From contig CAUYUJ010016294.1 of NCBI GenBank assembly GCA_963575745.1, forward strand, positions 336,133 to 400,132: 64,000 nt of DNA. Reading direction: 5' to 3'. This document shows, in pieces, positions 31,391 to 40,918 of the stretch; positions within the stretch are counted from its first letter, which is position 1, and each line of letters opens with the position of its first letter. Position numbers and translations under genes: made by a program. Under the pieces are notes generated by a model. It made no database searches and was not told the origin of the DNA. It was given only the letters and a program-made list of their open reading frames with translations. This DNA is from Prorocentrum cordatum (lineage: Eukaryota > Sar > Dinophyceae > Prorocentrales > Prorocentraceae).

Positions 31391-32889
31391 TCAGCCGTGC
31401 ACCTGGTCCCAAAAGCGGGCGGCCACGTTGTAGGCCGCGGAGGCCGCCACCTTGTCTGTCTTCTTGAAGAGCGCGTAGCCACGCGTGGTGAAAGCCCCAC
31501 GCGAGATCCGCCTGGCCACCTCTCGCTTCAAGAAGCTCTTGGAGAAGTCCTTCGGGAGGCGCCGCAAGAGCTCCGCCGTGGTCTCGGAGACCTCGGCCTC
31601 CTTGCTGCCCGCGGCACTCGGCGCCGCCGAGGGCCTCTTGCAGGCAGGCGCCGCGGAGGGCCTTTTGCGAGGTGGAACCGCCGCGGCGGGCTTGCCACCC
31701 AGCAAGGGGACCTCCTCGTCGTCGGAGGCCTCATCCTCGTCGGAGTCGTCCCCTTTCTTCTTCCTCGTACCTTCGCATTCTCCAACACCTTCTTGCCAGC
31801 CGCGACGATAGCCGCAATGCCTGCTGGAGCGGGCGCGGCTGCGTCTGCAGGCGGCCCGTCGCCCCCCTCCACCTCGACCGCCACCTTCCCGCAGGCATGC
31901 TGGTCCTCGATCGCGAGGCACGCCGCGACTGCAGGGCCCTCCGAGGCGTAGCGCCTCTTGCCAGATGGAGACCCGCCGTCGTCCTTCAACCTGCGCAGCA
32001 GCAACTCCGCGAGGTCGTCGCTTCGCTCCTTCCGATTGGCAACCTTGGCCGACGAACTCTCCGCGGCCCGCTGCCTCCCCCCGATTGCCAAGTTGGTGGA
32101 CCTCGCAGGCATCAAATCTGTCCGTGTCATCTGCTTGATCTTCATTGGCTCAATTTTCGTCTTGACGGGGCCATCGCCGTCGGCGTACGCCCGCGGGTAC
32201 TGCTTCACGAAGTCCTTGGGTTCCAAGGGGTAGCTCAGCAACCCCATCTGGCCAGGGGTGATCAGCCTCTTGGCGGACATCTTCAGTTTGAATATGTGGA
32301 GCTGGTCGTACGCCTCATCGGGCTGGAGCGAGCGGCCATGACAATGAGACAAGATGGCCAACACGTCTTTGACCATAGGGTCCGACGGGTGACGCACCCC
32401 GATCTGCATGAGGAAGTCGGCCATCGTCTCCTTCTTCATTTCCCAGGAGTTGTCCTTATCCATAATGGTCCCCCAAAGCCCTTCTGTTAAGTAATGGCAC
32501 AGGTGCAAGTGAGTCTGAGTCTGCGAGGTCCCCGAACTGCTGGCGCGCCCGCCCTTCATGCGCAAAGAGATGGCCGACGCCATTGCACCCCGTTGCTCGT
32601 CCTTGAAGATATGCGTGGGTTCAGCCAACGCCGCCAACGCAGCAGTGCTGTCGTCGATGTCCTGGGGGAGGCTCTTCACGGCCTCCAAGAAATGCAATGC
32701 GCGAGACTGGCGGGATTCCTGTTGGGGGTCGGCAGAAGACGGGGGTTGCGTGGGTGGCGTAATCGTAAGATCGCGTATATCGTCGTCGTCGTCGTCATGT
32801 CATCGTTGCACTATCCCTCCCCCGCTCCCTCTCTCTGCCTCTGCCTCTCTCTCTCTCTCTCTCGCTCTCTCTTTTTCTCTCTCTCTCTC

Positions 32890-32925
<36 letters not shown>

Positions 32926-33218
32926 CCTTTCTCTCTCTCTCTGTCTCTACACGCGCATGGCTCTGTAGTTTCCCGCTGCGCTCTTCCACGCCACCCCGTT
33001 GACAATCCGACGTCCTCCAGGCCAGTCCACGCATCGCCGAAGATCTGTTGCTCCCGACTGGTGAGGTCCAGGGAGGCTTTGTACATATTCAGCATGGTTG
33101 CGTAGACTCGCCAATGTCCGATCTTCGAGCACACGCGGCTATAGCTACGACCAGCGGCGACGATCGTTCGACAATCGACGAGAGCAGCTAATGGACAACG
33201 ACGATGCACACTCGACAT
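31391..33218 (-). CDS. Dinoflagellate family protein with KRPSAAP repeats (G7), frameshifted
   Basis: Exon 1, 33218-33015 (68 codons, MSSVHRRC..., ending SREQQIFGDAWTGLE). A 296-base intron 33014-32719 with GAG|GAC and CAG|GAA ends (GA-AG) holds a GA microsatellite. Exon 2 starts at 32718 (ESRQSRALHFLEAVKSLPQD) and continues through YLTEGLWGTIMDKDNSWEM, PDEAYDQLHIFKLK and MGLLSYPLEPKDFVKQYPRA. Near 31755-31775 the frame must shift by one base to reach the evident C-terminus: KKKGDDSDEDEASDDEE, two KRPSAAP words, SFLKREVARRISRGAFTTRG and AARFWDQVHG, stop at 31391. So one indel or base error is present. YLTESLW..., a KRP-rich linker and a FTTRGY...W end are features I recall from unnamed, highly repeated Symbiodiniaceae proteins. 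Function unknown. Confidence 0.6.
32818..32950. repeat. CT/GA dinucleotide microsatellite in the G7 intron
   Basis: (CTCTCT)n on plus with occasional CTT and CTG, about 130 bases, inside the proposed intron 32719-33014. Confidence 0.9.
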
Positions 33219-33229
33219 TCGATGGCATC

Positions 33230-33370
33230 AAGGGCCCCATGCTTGCACAAACAAAGGGCTCCGCCTTATACAACTAAAGGGCACAGTGCACGCGACACTA
33301 AAGGGCGCCGCTTTCGCACAACTGAAGGGCGGATTTTTTGTACGCAACGGAAGGGCCCCGCTTGCCGAAC
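33230..33370. repeat. 25-bp tandem repeat AAGGGC(N)ACAACT upstream of G7
   Basis: Six diverged units of about 23-27 bases, each starting AAGGGC and usually holding a C/G-rich part and ACAACT or ACAAAC. They lie directly upstream of the ATG at 33218 on the minus strand, where a promoter or 5' region would be. Confidence 0.6.
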
Positions 33371-34007
33371 AAGCGGATTGGGTCTGCACGCAATGGGGGC
33401 GGCAATGCCACCGAAGATCACACCTCGACGCCAGCGTCAACGACTACCTCCCTCCTCCTCTCTCACCCTCCCCTCCGCATCCTCCCCCCCCCCCTCCCCC
33501 TCCTCCCCGTCCCCCCCTCTTTCCCATCTTCCTCCTCCTCCCCCTTTTCGCCCTCTGCCTCGCATCGAGTACCGTGTGTTGTAGTTCGTCATATGGTATC
33601 GTATATGCATGCATAGGCAATCGTTTCGCGGTTGTCGATGCTGTGTGGCGTAATGCACGGTATGTATCATTGATATCGGCGAATCGCGCGACAATCAATC
33701 ACGTCGGCAGCCGACGGTGTAACCGACACTTGGACATCGCACGTCACGCAGTGGGCAGCGCGAGGACAACGCGTGAGCTTGACAATCATTGGTCATCGAT
33801 GCGCCGCTGTTGTTGGACATACATGCACGTTCAAACGCTGAAGGCGCAGGCGGGGTTGCGAGGTCGACAACCGACGGTGACGACACAGACGTAGTGACTG
33901 GACGATGGTGATGATGAGGATGGTGTTGATGATGTTTTACGCTGATGCGTTTCAAGATATAGAGAACACGTCCTTATATAGAGAGATACCTCGCCTCGAA
34001 CAACCAC
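33371..34007. other. Spacer between G7 and G6
   Basis: A pyrimidine-rich stretch (33440-33550) followed by mixed sequence. No reliable coding segment on either strand. Confidence 0.5.
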
Positions 34008-34601
34008 TCACAACATGCATGCACCGGGGTCGCTTGCATTGGCATTGATGCTACGGGCAATCCAAGACGGAATGTGACCCACAAGCCCTGCTGCGACCAC
34101 GGTCTCATGCGCCGCGCAGGTCAGACCGCCGAAGTCACCGAAGCCCGCCTTCGGTTGCCACATCAGCGCGTAGACGGCGCGGAAGCTTGATGGGCAAGCT
34201 GGCGCGAGCCCCACGGCCAGATTGGCTCGACAATGCTCATCACCGAGCGTCCATTTGGCACCGCCCTGGACGTTCATCACCTCGATGATATCATCGTAGC
34301 AGAAGTCGGCGTACGTGAGCACGTAGTAGCCAAACTGCCATACACGATCGTTCATCTCGCGGCTGTCGCACTCACCGTCGTCGCGGATGGCGCCGATGAG
34401 CTGCCGCGCGGCCCCTGGCAGCGCGCGGGCACGCAACGGGGGGCCCCGCCCCGACGACGACGCGAATGCGACGTCGCCTGGGCGCACGAAATCCTCCTCT
34501 CTGTTCCATTCCATGGGCGACATTGGGAGTTCAGGGAGCATGGCGCCGTGGGTATCCTGGACTGCGCGGCGGAACGCATCGGCACTTGAAATGCTTGACA
34601 T
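34008..34601 (-). CDS. Uncharacterised protein (G6)
   Basis: ATG at 34601 (MSSISSADAFRRAVQDTHGA), 197 residues, stop at 34008. The frame continues 13 codons upstream without an ATG; a relict spliced leader 51-69 bases upstream marks the 5' end and favours this start. The middle part (MNDRVWQFGYYVLTYADFCY, DDIIEVMNVQGG) and the end (SSFRAVYALMWQPKAGFGDF) have globular composition. No domain recognised. It lies 275 bases downstream of the transposase-like gene G5 on the same strand. Confidence 0.6.
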   Translation of the reverse strand: MSSISSADAFRRAVQDTHGAMLPELPMSPMEWNREEDFVRPGDVAFASSSGRGPPLRARALPGAARQLIGAIRDDGECDSREMNDRVWQFGYYVLTYADFCYDDIIEVMNVQGGAKWTLGDEHCRANLAVGLAPACPSSFRAVYALMWQPKAGFGDFGGLTCAAHETVVAAGLVGHIPSWIARSINANASDPGACML

Positions 34602-34651
34602 GAGGCACTCGTGATGAGATCGACGAGCCGAGCCAAACAACCAAAGCGTTG

Positions 34652-34670
34652 CTGAGCCAGACAGCTACGA
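34652..34670 (-). other. Relict dinoflagellate spliced leader (G6)
   Basis: On the minus strand CGTAGC, a degraded middle, then TGGCTCA and G, matching the leader at both ends with one gap. A second leader-like tail, TTTGGCTC (34628-34636), follows closer to the ATG, so this may be a tandem relic from two rounds of reinsertion. Confidence 0.6.
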
Positions 34671-34875
34671 AAGCGATGCGGATAGCGACAAGTGCGAACG
34701 TGACATAATACATGGGGCGCGTGCGTGAGTGTGATTGGCGACGATAAGGCAATACGATGACCGACGTGATGATTGTATTGGGCAATGTGCGATGCATTGA
34801 ACGACGAATCATAACAGCACCGACATCCGCGACCACGAAGTGAAACAGCGCATGCATGAGACGAAGGCCCGGGAA

Positions 34876-36908
34876 TTAGAACATGATATCACCATCAGCG
34901 GACAGCTGTTTTGCAAGGACTCTGGTTGGAGGAATAACTCGGCGGATCGTGCCTTGCACGATGCACCACGTAACTGCATCGACGATGTCATCGCAATCCA
35001 CGATGATCCTTTCATCAATTGGTTCCCAACAATTATGACCCAGTCCGCTCTTGCGACACCTCGTCACGCGAGCGACAATGCCATCGCCACCAGGAGATTG
35101 CCAGAAATCATCGGCAACCACCACCTCGTCCGAGGACATATACAACATGTCCCCGCGGGCGACCTGTCCGTGCCGCAGCGCGGCCAAGTTCGACACGTGG
35201 AATGTCGTGCCCGGCACATCTTGCTCAGACCAGGGGCCAAGGTATTTTGTTTGGAACAAGCTTAAATCACCAGTGAAGGCAACCATCTGCCTGGAAAGGA
35301 TATATTTGATCACTGTGTTGTCGATGTGTCGGAATACATATAACGCACATCGCTTGGTAATCCTGTGCCTTCTCTCCGTCGCGAAGCACGACAGCAATTT
35401 GCCCACGTACCTCATGTTCTCAGGCAAGTGCAGGGCCTGGTGGAATTTCGGCCTCGCTGCAGCTGGATACAAGCGAGTGAACATCTCGCCGTGCACCCTC
35501 AGCAAGCCATCTAACACGTCAACGTACTCCATCGCATCTGACGGTCCAATCTGCGAACATATACCGACTATCTTTGCCAACGCAGCAAAACATCGCTTAT
35601 GCTCCTGCAGAGGGCTTCCGCGAGGAACGCCGCCCTGAAGAAAGCACACCAGGATTGGGATCATGGTCAGCAAAATACAAGATAATGATGATAGGCATGT
35701 GCACTTCGCCCCAAACCTGTTCTTGCTAAGCCACTTTCGATCGACCTTGCCATGTCGATTGGGCATGCGCCACTGCATCATGTAGTCCTGCATCACCTCG
35801 AGCTTGAAGTCGTGAGCGCGAACCGCCTGCCATATGTAAGCGATCTCAGCGTTGGCAATGCCATTGTTCAAGAATGCGTGCATGGGATCTCTTAGCTTGT
35901 GGTCGATTGGCTTATAGATCTGCCTCAGGTACCGATCTTCAATGATGCCCTCATCCACGACTTTGATGCCAAGGCACTGCTGCAGCAAGGCTCGCTGATC
36001 GACGGGACTGGTTGCAATGAGGTCGTATGCCTCGTAGACCTCGTCGTTCGTGTACTCGTCAAGCAACGCGCGGTCCCAGCAACGGATCGACACCGCGCCA
36101 GGGACGAGCGCTGCATCGGGTACGAGGTTGAACACGTTCTTGCATGTGATACACGGCTTAGTGCCACTTGCGCCCTTCGTGGCAGCAATTTGGTGATGAG
36201 TTTTTTCGTCACATCGAAATCCATTAACCGTTGCTGTGACAATGAGTTCATGTCCGTCGTGTGTGGGGAGGCTGACGCCGTGCTTGAACGAGTGCCCTTC
36301 GGGAGGGAAGAACACGCGCATGCGCATGAGGCCTGACACTTTGCCATGCAATTTCTCCACCAACGTTGATCGAATCGTGCGGGAAGTCGGCCATGCCATT
36401 GTTCGCTGGAGCAACCACCGCGGCCAATCCGCAAACGCCCAATAGATCGCCTGTAGTGTTCGCGATTTCTCACGGCGAAGTGGGCTGCCAGGGCACACTT
36501 CGTCGATGTAAATGATGATGCGAAGTGGGCGGCCAGTGCAACAGTCCGCCATGATCTTGGCAAAATGTGGCGACCTGCCGCACGCCTAATTCAGAAACGC
36601 CATTGGGTGTATACAATCCCAACGGCGAAGTTCTGGCAACCCCAAGCCGAACTGCTGAATGACGGCCCCGTACGGCGTCATTGCATGGTCGTGCTGGGCG
36701 ACTGGCTCGCGCAATTGCCGTCTGAGGGCTGACAGGCTATCATGCAGGACGCCCTCCTGCAGCACACCTGCCTCTTGTAGCGCGCTCAGCGCCTTCACCG
36801 CCCCAGTTTTCGTGCCGCACTGCGCTAGCTTCTCGTGTAACTACCACGTTGTCGCTTCGCGATGCCGCCGCTCACCGAGCTGCTGGCCCCGCGTTTGCGA
36901 GATGCCAT
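34876..36908 (-). pseudogene. Transposase-like protein of a dinoflagellate family (G5), broken
   Basis: The start is the ATG at 36908 (MASRKRGASSSVSGGIAKRQ), 32 bases after a relict leader. A one-base frameshift between about 36846 and 36825 is needed to reach EKLAQCGTKTGAVKALSALQ. Then an in-frame TAG (36586-36588) interrupts HPMAFLN*ACGRSPHFAK. The main frame 36585-34876 follows. It holds IIIYIDEVCPGSPLRREKSR, LQAIYWAFADWP, GASGTKPCITCKNVFN (a CxxC), DPMHAFLNNGIANAE and WRMPNRHG. This order (YxDE..PG.L, K..IYW.F, CxxC, D.MH....G) is what I recall from an abundant unnamed protein family of dinoflagellates with DDE-transposase-like acidic residues; the enzymatic role is inference. Two lesions suggest a pseudogene. 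Confidence 0.65.
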
Positions 36909-36939
36909 CGGTGTGCATGCGAGCGTGCATGGTCGACAA

Positions 36940-36959
36940 TGAGCCCAAATGAAACTACG
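36940..36959 (-). other. Relict dinoflagellate spliced leader (G5)
   Basis: Minus strand CGTAG, two extra T, then CATTTGGGCTCA: 16 of 18 leader positions with one substitution and one small insertion. It stands 32 bases before the ATG at 36908. Confidence 0.75.
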
Positions 36960-38093
36960 TGAGCGGGAGTGTGGCGTGAACATGTCATGACATTGTGCGC
37001 GATAATCGATTGTCGCATCGATAGCGGGCACGCCGACGACGACGACGACAGTCAGCAGATAGTTGAAGCCGACGACGATGGGGCCCAGGAGGCCCCCAAG
37101 CTGGCAGCAGTTTGTAGCCGTCGACGTCGCCATCGCCGCCGTCGCCGACGCCGACGTCGTCGACGCCGTCACCGTCATGCGTCTCGTCATGGTTGCCGTG
37201 GTCGTCGTATGCGTCGACACCTCGTTGCTGCCACGAGCCATTCCCAAATCAATCGTGCTCACGCCCCTTCCCCAACGTGCTCAAAACAGATAGCTGCACA
37301 CTGCATTGGAGGAGGAGGAGGGGGGCAGGTTGCCTCCGCGCATCGCGCGCGGACACATGCTGAGCACGCTGCAGCAGGCTCTCGAAGAGGCGTGGGGAGT
37401 GGTCCGCAAGCCCATTGCGCGCGCTGCACATCACTTAACTGGTTTGCTCCTGGACCCGACCCCCCCAGGACCCCCTGGACGTGATGGGCCTCGAGGCCCC
37501 AGGACCCATGGGACCATGCATGACTCGGAGTGGGCCTCTGCACGTGCGGGGCCAGATGGCCCCCTATTAGAATTCATACGGGTCCAGGGCACGCTGCCCT
37601 CTGGACCTCTGGGCGCACGCGGGCGCCCGCGCGCCAAGCTGCGCGCGAGATGCGCGCGGGCTGCGTGCGAGTGCGGGGCCGCTCGCACCGAGCGGCGCGC
37701 GAGCCGCTCACGCCGAGCAGCAAGTCGCCCAAATCGTCGGCTCATACTGTATGCCAACCCTGATACGAGCGGCTCGCGATACCTGAGTATGCCACTCGCG
37801 CTGGGCCGTGGGCGTACGATCTGCGAACGATACGGATACGTCCGACGTGCGCGAGCCCCGAAGCTGGCCCAACCGATCGCGACCGAATCGGCCGAACGTT
37901 CGACGATCATTCGAACTGGACCGACGTCGCGATGATGATCATCACGTTGGGGCGTTGCCCACTGGGCAACGCCCCAACACCTCATCACCCAACTCCTTAG
38001 ACCAATCGCACGAGCTCGATCATCGATCTTATGTGCGCCCACAGCCCAATGCGACGTGAACAACTCAAGGTGTACGCGTGTCCGCCCGTCGAC
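36960..38093. other. Spacer between G5 and G4; later exons of G4 may lie here
   Basis: GTC/GCC-rich, then a segment open on both strands (37306-37935 on plus includes MLSTLQQALEEAWGVVRKP and a GPPGRDGPRGP collagen-like run). No frame is convincing, and the array around it reads on minus. The missing 3' exons of G4 should be here, but I cannot place them. Confidence 0.35.
37946..37978. repeat. Perfect 16-bp inverted repeat
   Basis: GTTGGGGCGTTGCCCA, one base, then its exact complement. It would form a perfect cruciform or hairpin. Position between G5 and G4. Confidence 0.9.
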
Positions 38094-38467
38094 CTGTGGC
38101 GTGCATTGCGCACGCAGCTGTGCACGAAGGCGCTCACGTTGCGCACCTCGGCGCCGTCGGCCTGCTGCTTCAGCGCATTCGGGATGACCTGGTTGGCCTC
38201 CCGCTTGCCTTCGTCGCCGAGCTGCGCCAGCAGGAGCAGCTCCATGCGAGAGGTGTCGTCAACACCAGCACGGCGCAGGACCGTCGACCAGGCGCGCGGG
38301 TCGAACTCGAAGATCTCCCACGGCTCGGGCGGCACGTCCTTCGGGCGACCCTCATCATGCTCCTCCTCCTCATCATCATCGTCATCCTCCTCCTCCTCCT
38401 CCTCCTTCTCCTCCTCCTCCTCCCTGTTTAAGGCGTCCGAGAGTTGAGCATGTCGGTTGGCGTTCAC
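38094..38467 (-). CDS. Dinoflagellate family exon, acidic then helical (G4)
   Basis: The segment begins near 38467 with NANRHAQLSDALNR (no ATG in frame, so an upstream exon or a start outside this frame is likely). It has a Glu/Asp run of about 30 residues, then PPEPWEIFEFDPRAWSTVLR, DDTSRMELLLLAQLGDEGKR and VSAFVHSCVRNARHR. It ends at CACAG|GTCGAC (donor after 38094, phase 2). D.R.W...L..AG.DDT..ME...LA..G..G..EAN......K.Q..G..V.N.S.FVH..V.NARHR is a pattern I recall from many unnamed Symbiodinium proteins. The rest of the gene is not found. A tandem relict leader lies upstream (38507-38522). Confidence 0.55.
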
Positions 38468-38506
38468 CCGAGTGCCTCTCGGAGCCCTGCGGGCGAACAG
38501 CCAAGA

Positions 38507-38522
38507 GAGCCCAAGGGGCTAC
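38507..38522 (-). other. Relict dinoflagellate spliced leader (G4), possibly tandem
   Basis: Minus strand GTAGCCCCTTGGGCTC agrees with the leader at 13 of 16 positions and is followed at once by TCTTGGCTG, like a second leader tail (7 of 9). Confidence 0.6.
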
Positions 38523-38958
38523 CAGTTTAACGCGTCAGGGATTTGGACACTGCCCTGGGGCTCTTATCCTCATCATCCACCTCCTCATCCTCCTCATCAT
38601 CATCGTCATCATCCTCCTCGCACACCACCACCCTTCCCTTCATTATATCATACCTCATCCATCGTCCTGTCCTCTCCGTTTTCCTGGCCCCCCCCCCTCG
38701 CGACCTGGGGGGGGGGTTCTTGTTCTCTCGAAGGCCCAGTGCCACTGGGCCGCCATGATGCACCGCAAGTCGCCACCCGCGAGCTCCCCCGCGAGTGCCT
38801 AGCACTGTCTGCTGGGGGAGCTCGCAGATGCATACTTGCGAGGCTGTGCGCCAGTTGCGTGCGACGGCCCACGATGGCTCCAATGCAGACTAACTATTGC
38901 CTAACCCCACCCCCCACCCCCTTCCCTCCCCCACCCCGTGAGGTAGCACCCTGTTCCC
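38523..38958. other. Spacer between G4 and G3
   Basis: CATC/CTCC-rich and poly-C stretches, and a GCCCAGTGCCACTGGGC inverted repeat at about 38737. No gene. Confidence 0.5.
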
Positions 38959-40134
38959 CTAGGTGGAGGTGCATTGGCATTTGACGGTTAGTAGCCGCGC
39001 CTGCGGTGGTCCTGCCAGCGGCGCCGCCGCCGCTTGCGGCGCCTGCATGCAGGGCGAGGCCGTCGGCGGCACCACCTTCGGCACCGCGATCGACGGCGGC
39101 GGCGCCGCGGGCGCCGCGGGTGGCGGCGCGGTCTGCTGGGCCTGCAGCGCCAGCACCACGGCCTGCAAGGCGCTCGTCACGACGTCCGTCGGCGTGGCAG
39201 CCGATGTGGCCGCGGCAGCCGCTGCGCCGCCCTTGAGGTAGGCTGGCGGCGCCGTGGCTGGCGGTGTCGGCCCAGTCTTGGCCACCGCCTCGGCCTTGGG
39301 CCTCTTCTTCGGCTGCGCCTCCACGACCTCGTCGTCGTCGTCGGCCCTCCGCGGTGGCGTCGTGGGGCGACGCGCGCCCGTGGGCGACGGCCTCGGAGCG
39401 CGCTGCATGTCGCCGAGGTCGGCGGCGCCTGCAGGCGGAGCGCCAGCCAGCAGCACCCAGTTGCCGTTCTCCGTCTCATGGTGCTTGTTGATGCCCGCCA
39501 TCATCGACCACATCTCGTCGTAGTTCTGCTGGCTCTCGATCCTCTGCGACACCACGTCGAACGCGTAACCGCGATCGAGAGGATCGGCGATCATGGCCCA
39601 CGGCTTCGTGGCCCACTGCTTCGCCTGCGCGATGACCCTCTGGTGCTCAGAGGTCTTGAGGTTGAACATGTGAAAGCACTCCACGTTGAACACCCTGCTG
39701 CTGTCGCCGTTGCGCACGTAGTTCAAGCACTCCTTGGTGGCCCTCCCCAACGTGTTGCTGCGATGACAGCCCTTGGAGCAATTGATCAAGACCACGACGC
39801 CCTTGATGCCGGGCTCGAGAATCAGCTGCTCCGCGGCCGCGAAGACGCCGTACACGACCTCCTTCACGGCGCGCATGAATGTGTTCTGGCCGAACACGCT
39901 CAAGATGGTCTTCGGCGAGGAGCCATCCTGGTCGTGCGACACTCCGTCCAACCCAGGATCTCGCATGACCTGCCCCAGGTCCACCTTGAACGACACGATG
40001 TCGGACTCCTCGACGATCCGCGACGCCCAGACCGACTTGCCGTGGTGCACCTCACCGTATGTGAGGATGGCAACTGGCACAGGGATCGCGTGCTCGCGCA
40101 CGTAGGCCGCAAGCTCCTGCGCGTGCTCGTCCAT
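38959..40134 (-). CDS. P-loop and CX5RS-motif protein (G3)
   Basis: ATG at 40134 (MDEHAQELAAYVREHAIPVP), 391 residues, stop TAG 38959-38961, no intron. Residues 27-34 are GEVHHGKS, which fits the Walker A pattern GxxxxGKS. Residues 119-126 are CSKGCHRS, a CX5RS motif as in the C-terminal domain of RapZ-type proteins and in Cys-based phosphatases, preceded by a hydrophobic strand (GIKGVVVLIN). Helical sequence follows to about residue 220. The last 150 residues are low-complexity Pro/Ala with a KKRPKAE basic patch. I recall related CX5RS proteins as a repeated unnamed family in dinoflagellates. Reaction unknown; the P-loop may be coincidental. Leader-like sequence is at 40235-40246. Confidence 0.6.
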   Translation of the reverse strand: MDEHAQELAAYVREHAIPVPVAILTYGEVHHGKSVWASRIVEESDIVSFKVDLGQVMRDPGLDGVSHDQDGSSPKTILSVFGQNTFMRAVKEVVYGVFAAAEQLILEPGIKGVVVLINCSKGCHRSNTLGRATKECLNYVRNGDSSRVFNVECFHMFNLKTSEHQRVIAQAKQWATKPWAMIADPLDRGYAFDVVSQRIESQQNYDEMWSMMAGINKHHETENGNWVLLAGAPPAGAADLGDMQRAPRPSPTGARRPTTPPRRADDDDEVVEAQPKKRPKAEAVAKTGPTPPATAPPAYLKGGAAAAAATSAATPTDVVTSALQAVVLALQAQQTAPPPAAPAAPPPSIAVPKVVPPTASPCMQAPQAAAAPLAGPPQARLLTVKCQCTST

Positions 40135-40234
40135 GGCGCGCGATGGGGGAGCGCAGCACGACGGCGCGCTGGAGCGTCGGGCCCGTGGGGCGCGTGCGCG
40201 CTGGAGCCCCGGGCGGTGCTCAAAGGCTCGAGAT

Positions 40235-40246
40235 AGCCAAAACGGC
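40235..40246 (-). other. Possible relict spliced leader (G3)
   Basis: Minus strand GCCGTTTTGGCT matches 11 of 12 leader positions; the final CAAG is displaced (ATCTCGAG). It lies about 100 bases before the ATG at 40134. A one-mismatch 12-mer is expected by chance about once in several such windows, so position is the main support. Confidence 0.45.
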
Positions 40247-40261
40247 AATGGCGATGACAAC

Positions 40262-40918
40262 GATGATGGACGTTACTTTGCCCATAATTTCTGTACTGAT
40301 CAGAGCAACGGTTGATGATGGTGACTCATGGCAATGACGATGGTCATACATAGACATATACATACATATACGGGGCGTCATGAAGTCGCTGGTGGGGGCT
40401 GAAGCAAGGGCGTCGGCAGGCATGTGTCGACCATCGTTCGTATGAGATCCTCAGCGTGGGTGTCAGAAGCGATGGCGATGATGATGATAATGGGGGTCGC
40501 ATCGGTCAGTCGGCCATTGGTGGTCGACAATTGGCATGCTAACGAACCAATGCTGCATGTGATAACAATGTCCTGAATGTGCCGCGATGGCCGAGTAGTA
40601 GCGTGGGTGTACATACGCAGAGCGCACAATGTGTCACATGGGCGATGATGACGATATGTTTAGGGGGGCATGCGCGCGGTAGAAGGATGCGGATGATGGG
40701 CACGACTACGATTGACGAGTTGTGTATCCTATCATGTTAAGTGTTGTTGCACGGCGCTCCTCAACACGACCACCGAGCCCGCAGTGATTGGCGAGATGAC
40801 GCAACATCTCCGCCCACGAAGCGGATGCTCAACTCCCAACGCATGCGCTCTACACACGACTGAGAATGCAAAACAACCCCGCGTCGCACGCTCTACACAG
40901 GCACCGTGCTACCGTGCA
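40262..40918. other. Spacer between G3 and G2
   Basis: Mixed sequence with GATGATGA words; no coding segment or RNA gene recognised. Confidence 0.5.

Noticed and set aside
37306-37935. Plus-strand frame of 209 codons with MLSTLQQALEEAWGVVRKP and a collagen-like GPPGRDGPRGP
   Set aside because: It lies against the direction of the minus-strand array, most of it is Arg/Ala/Pro-rich from base composition, and there is no leader relic or neighbour to support it. Not excluded, but below my threshold for a gene call.
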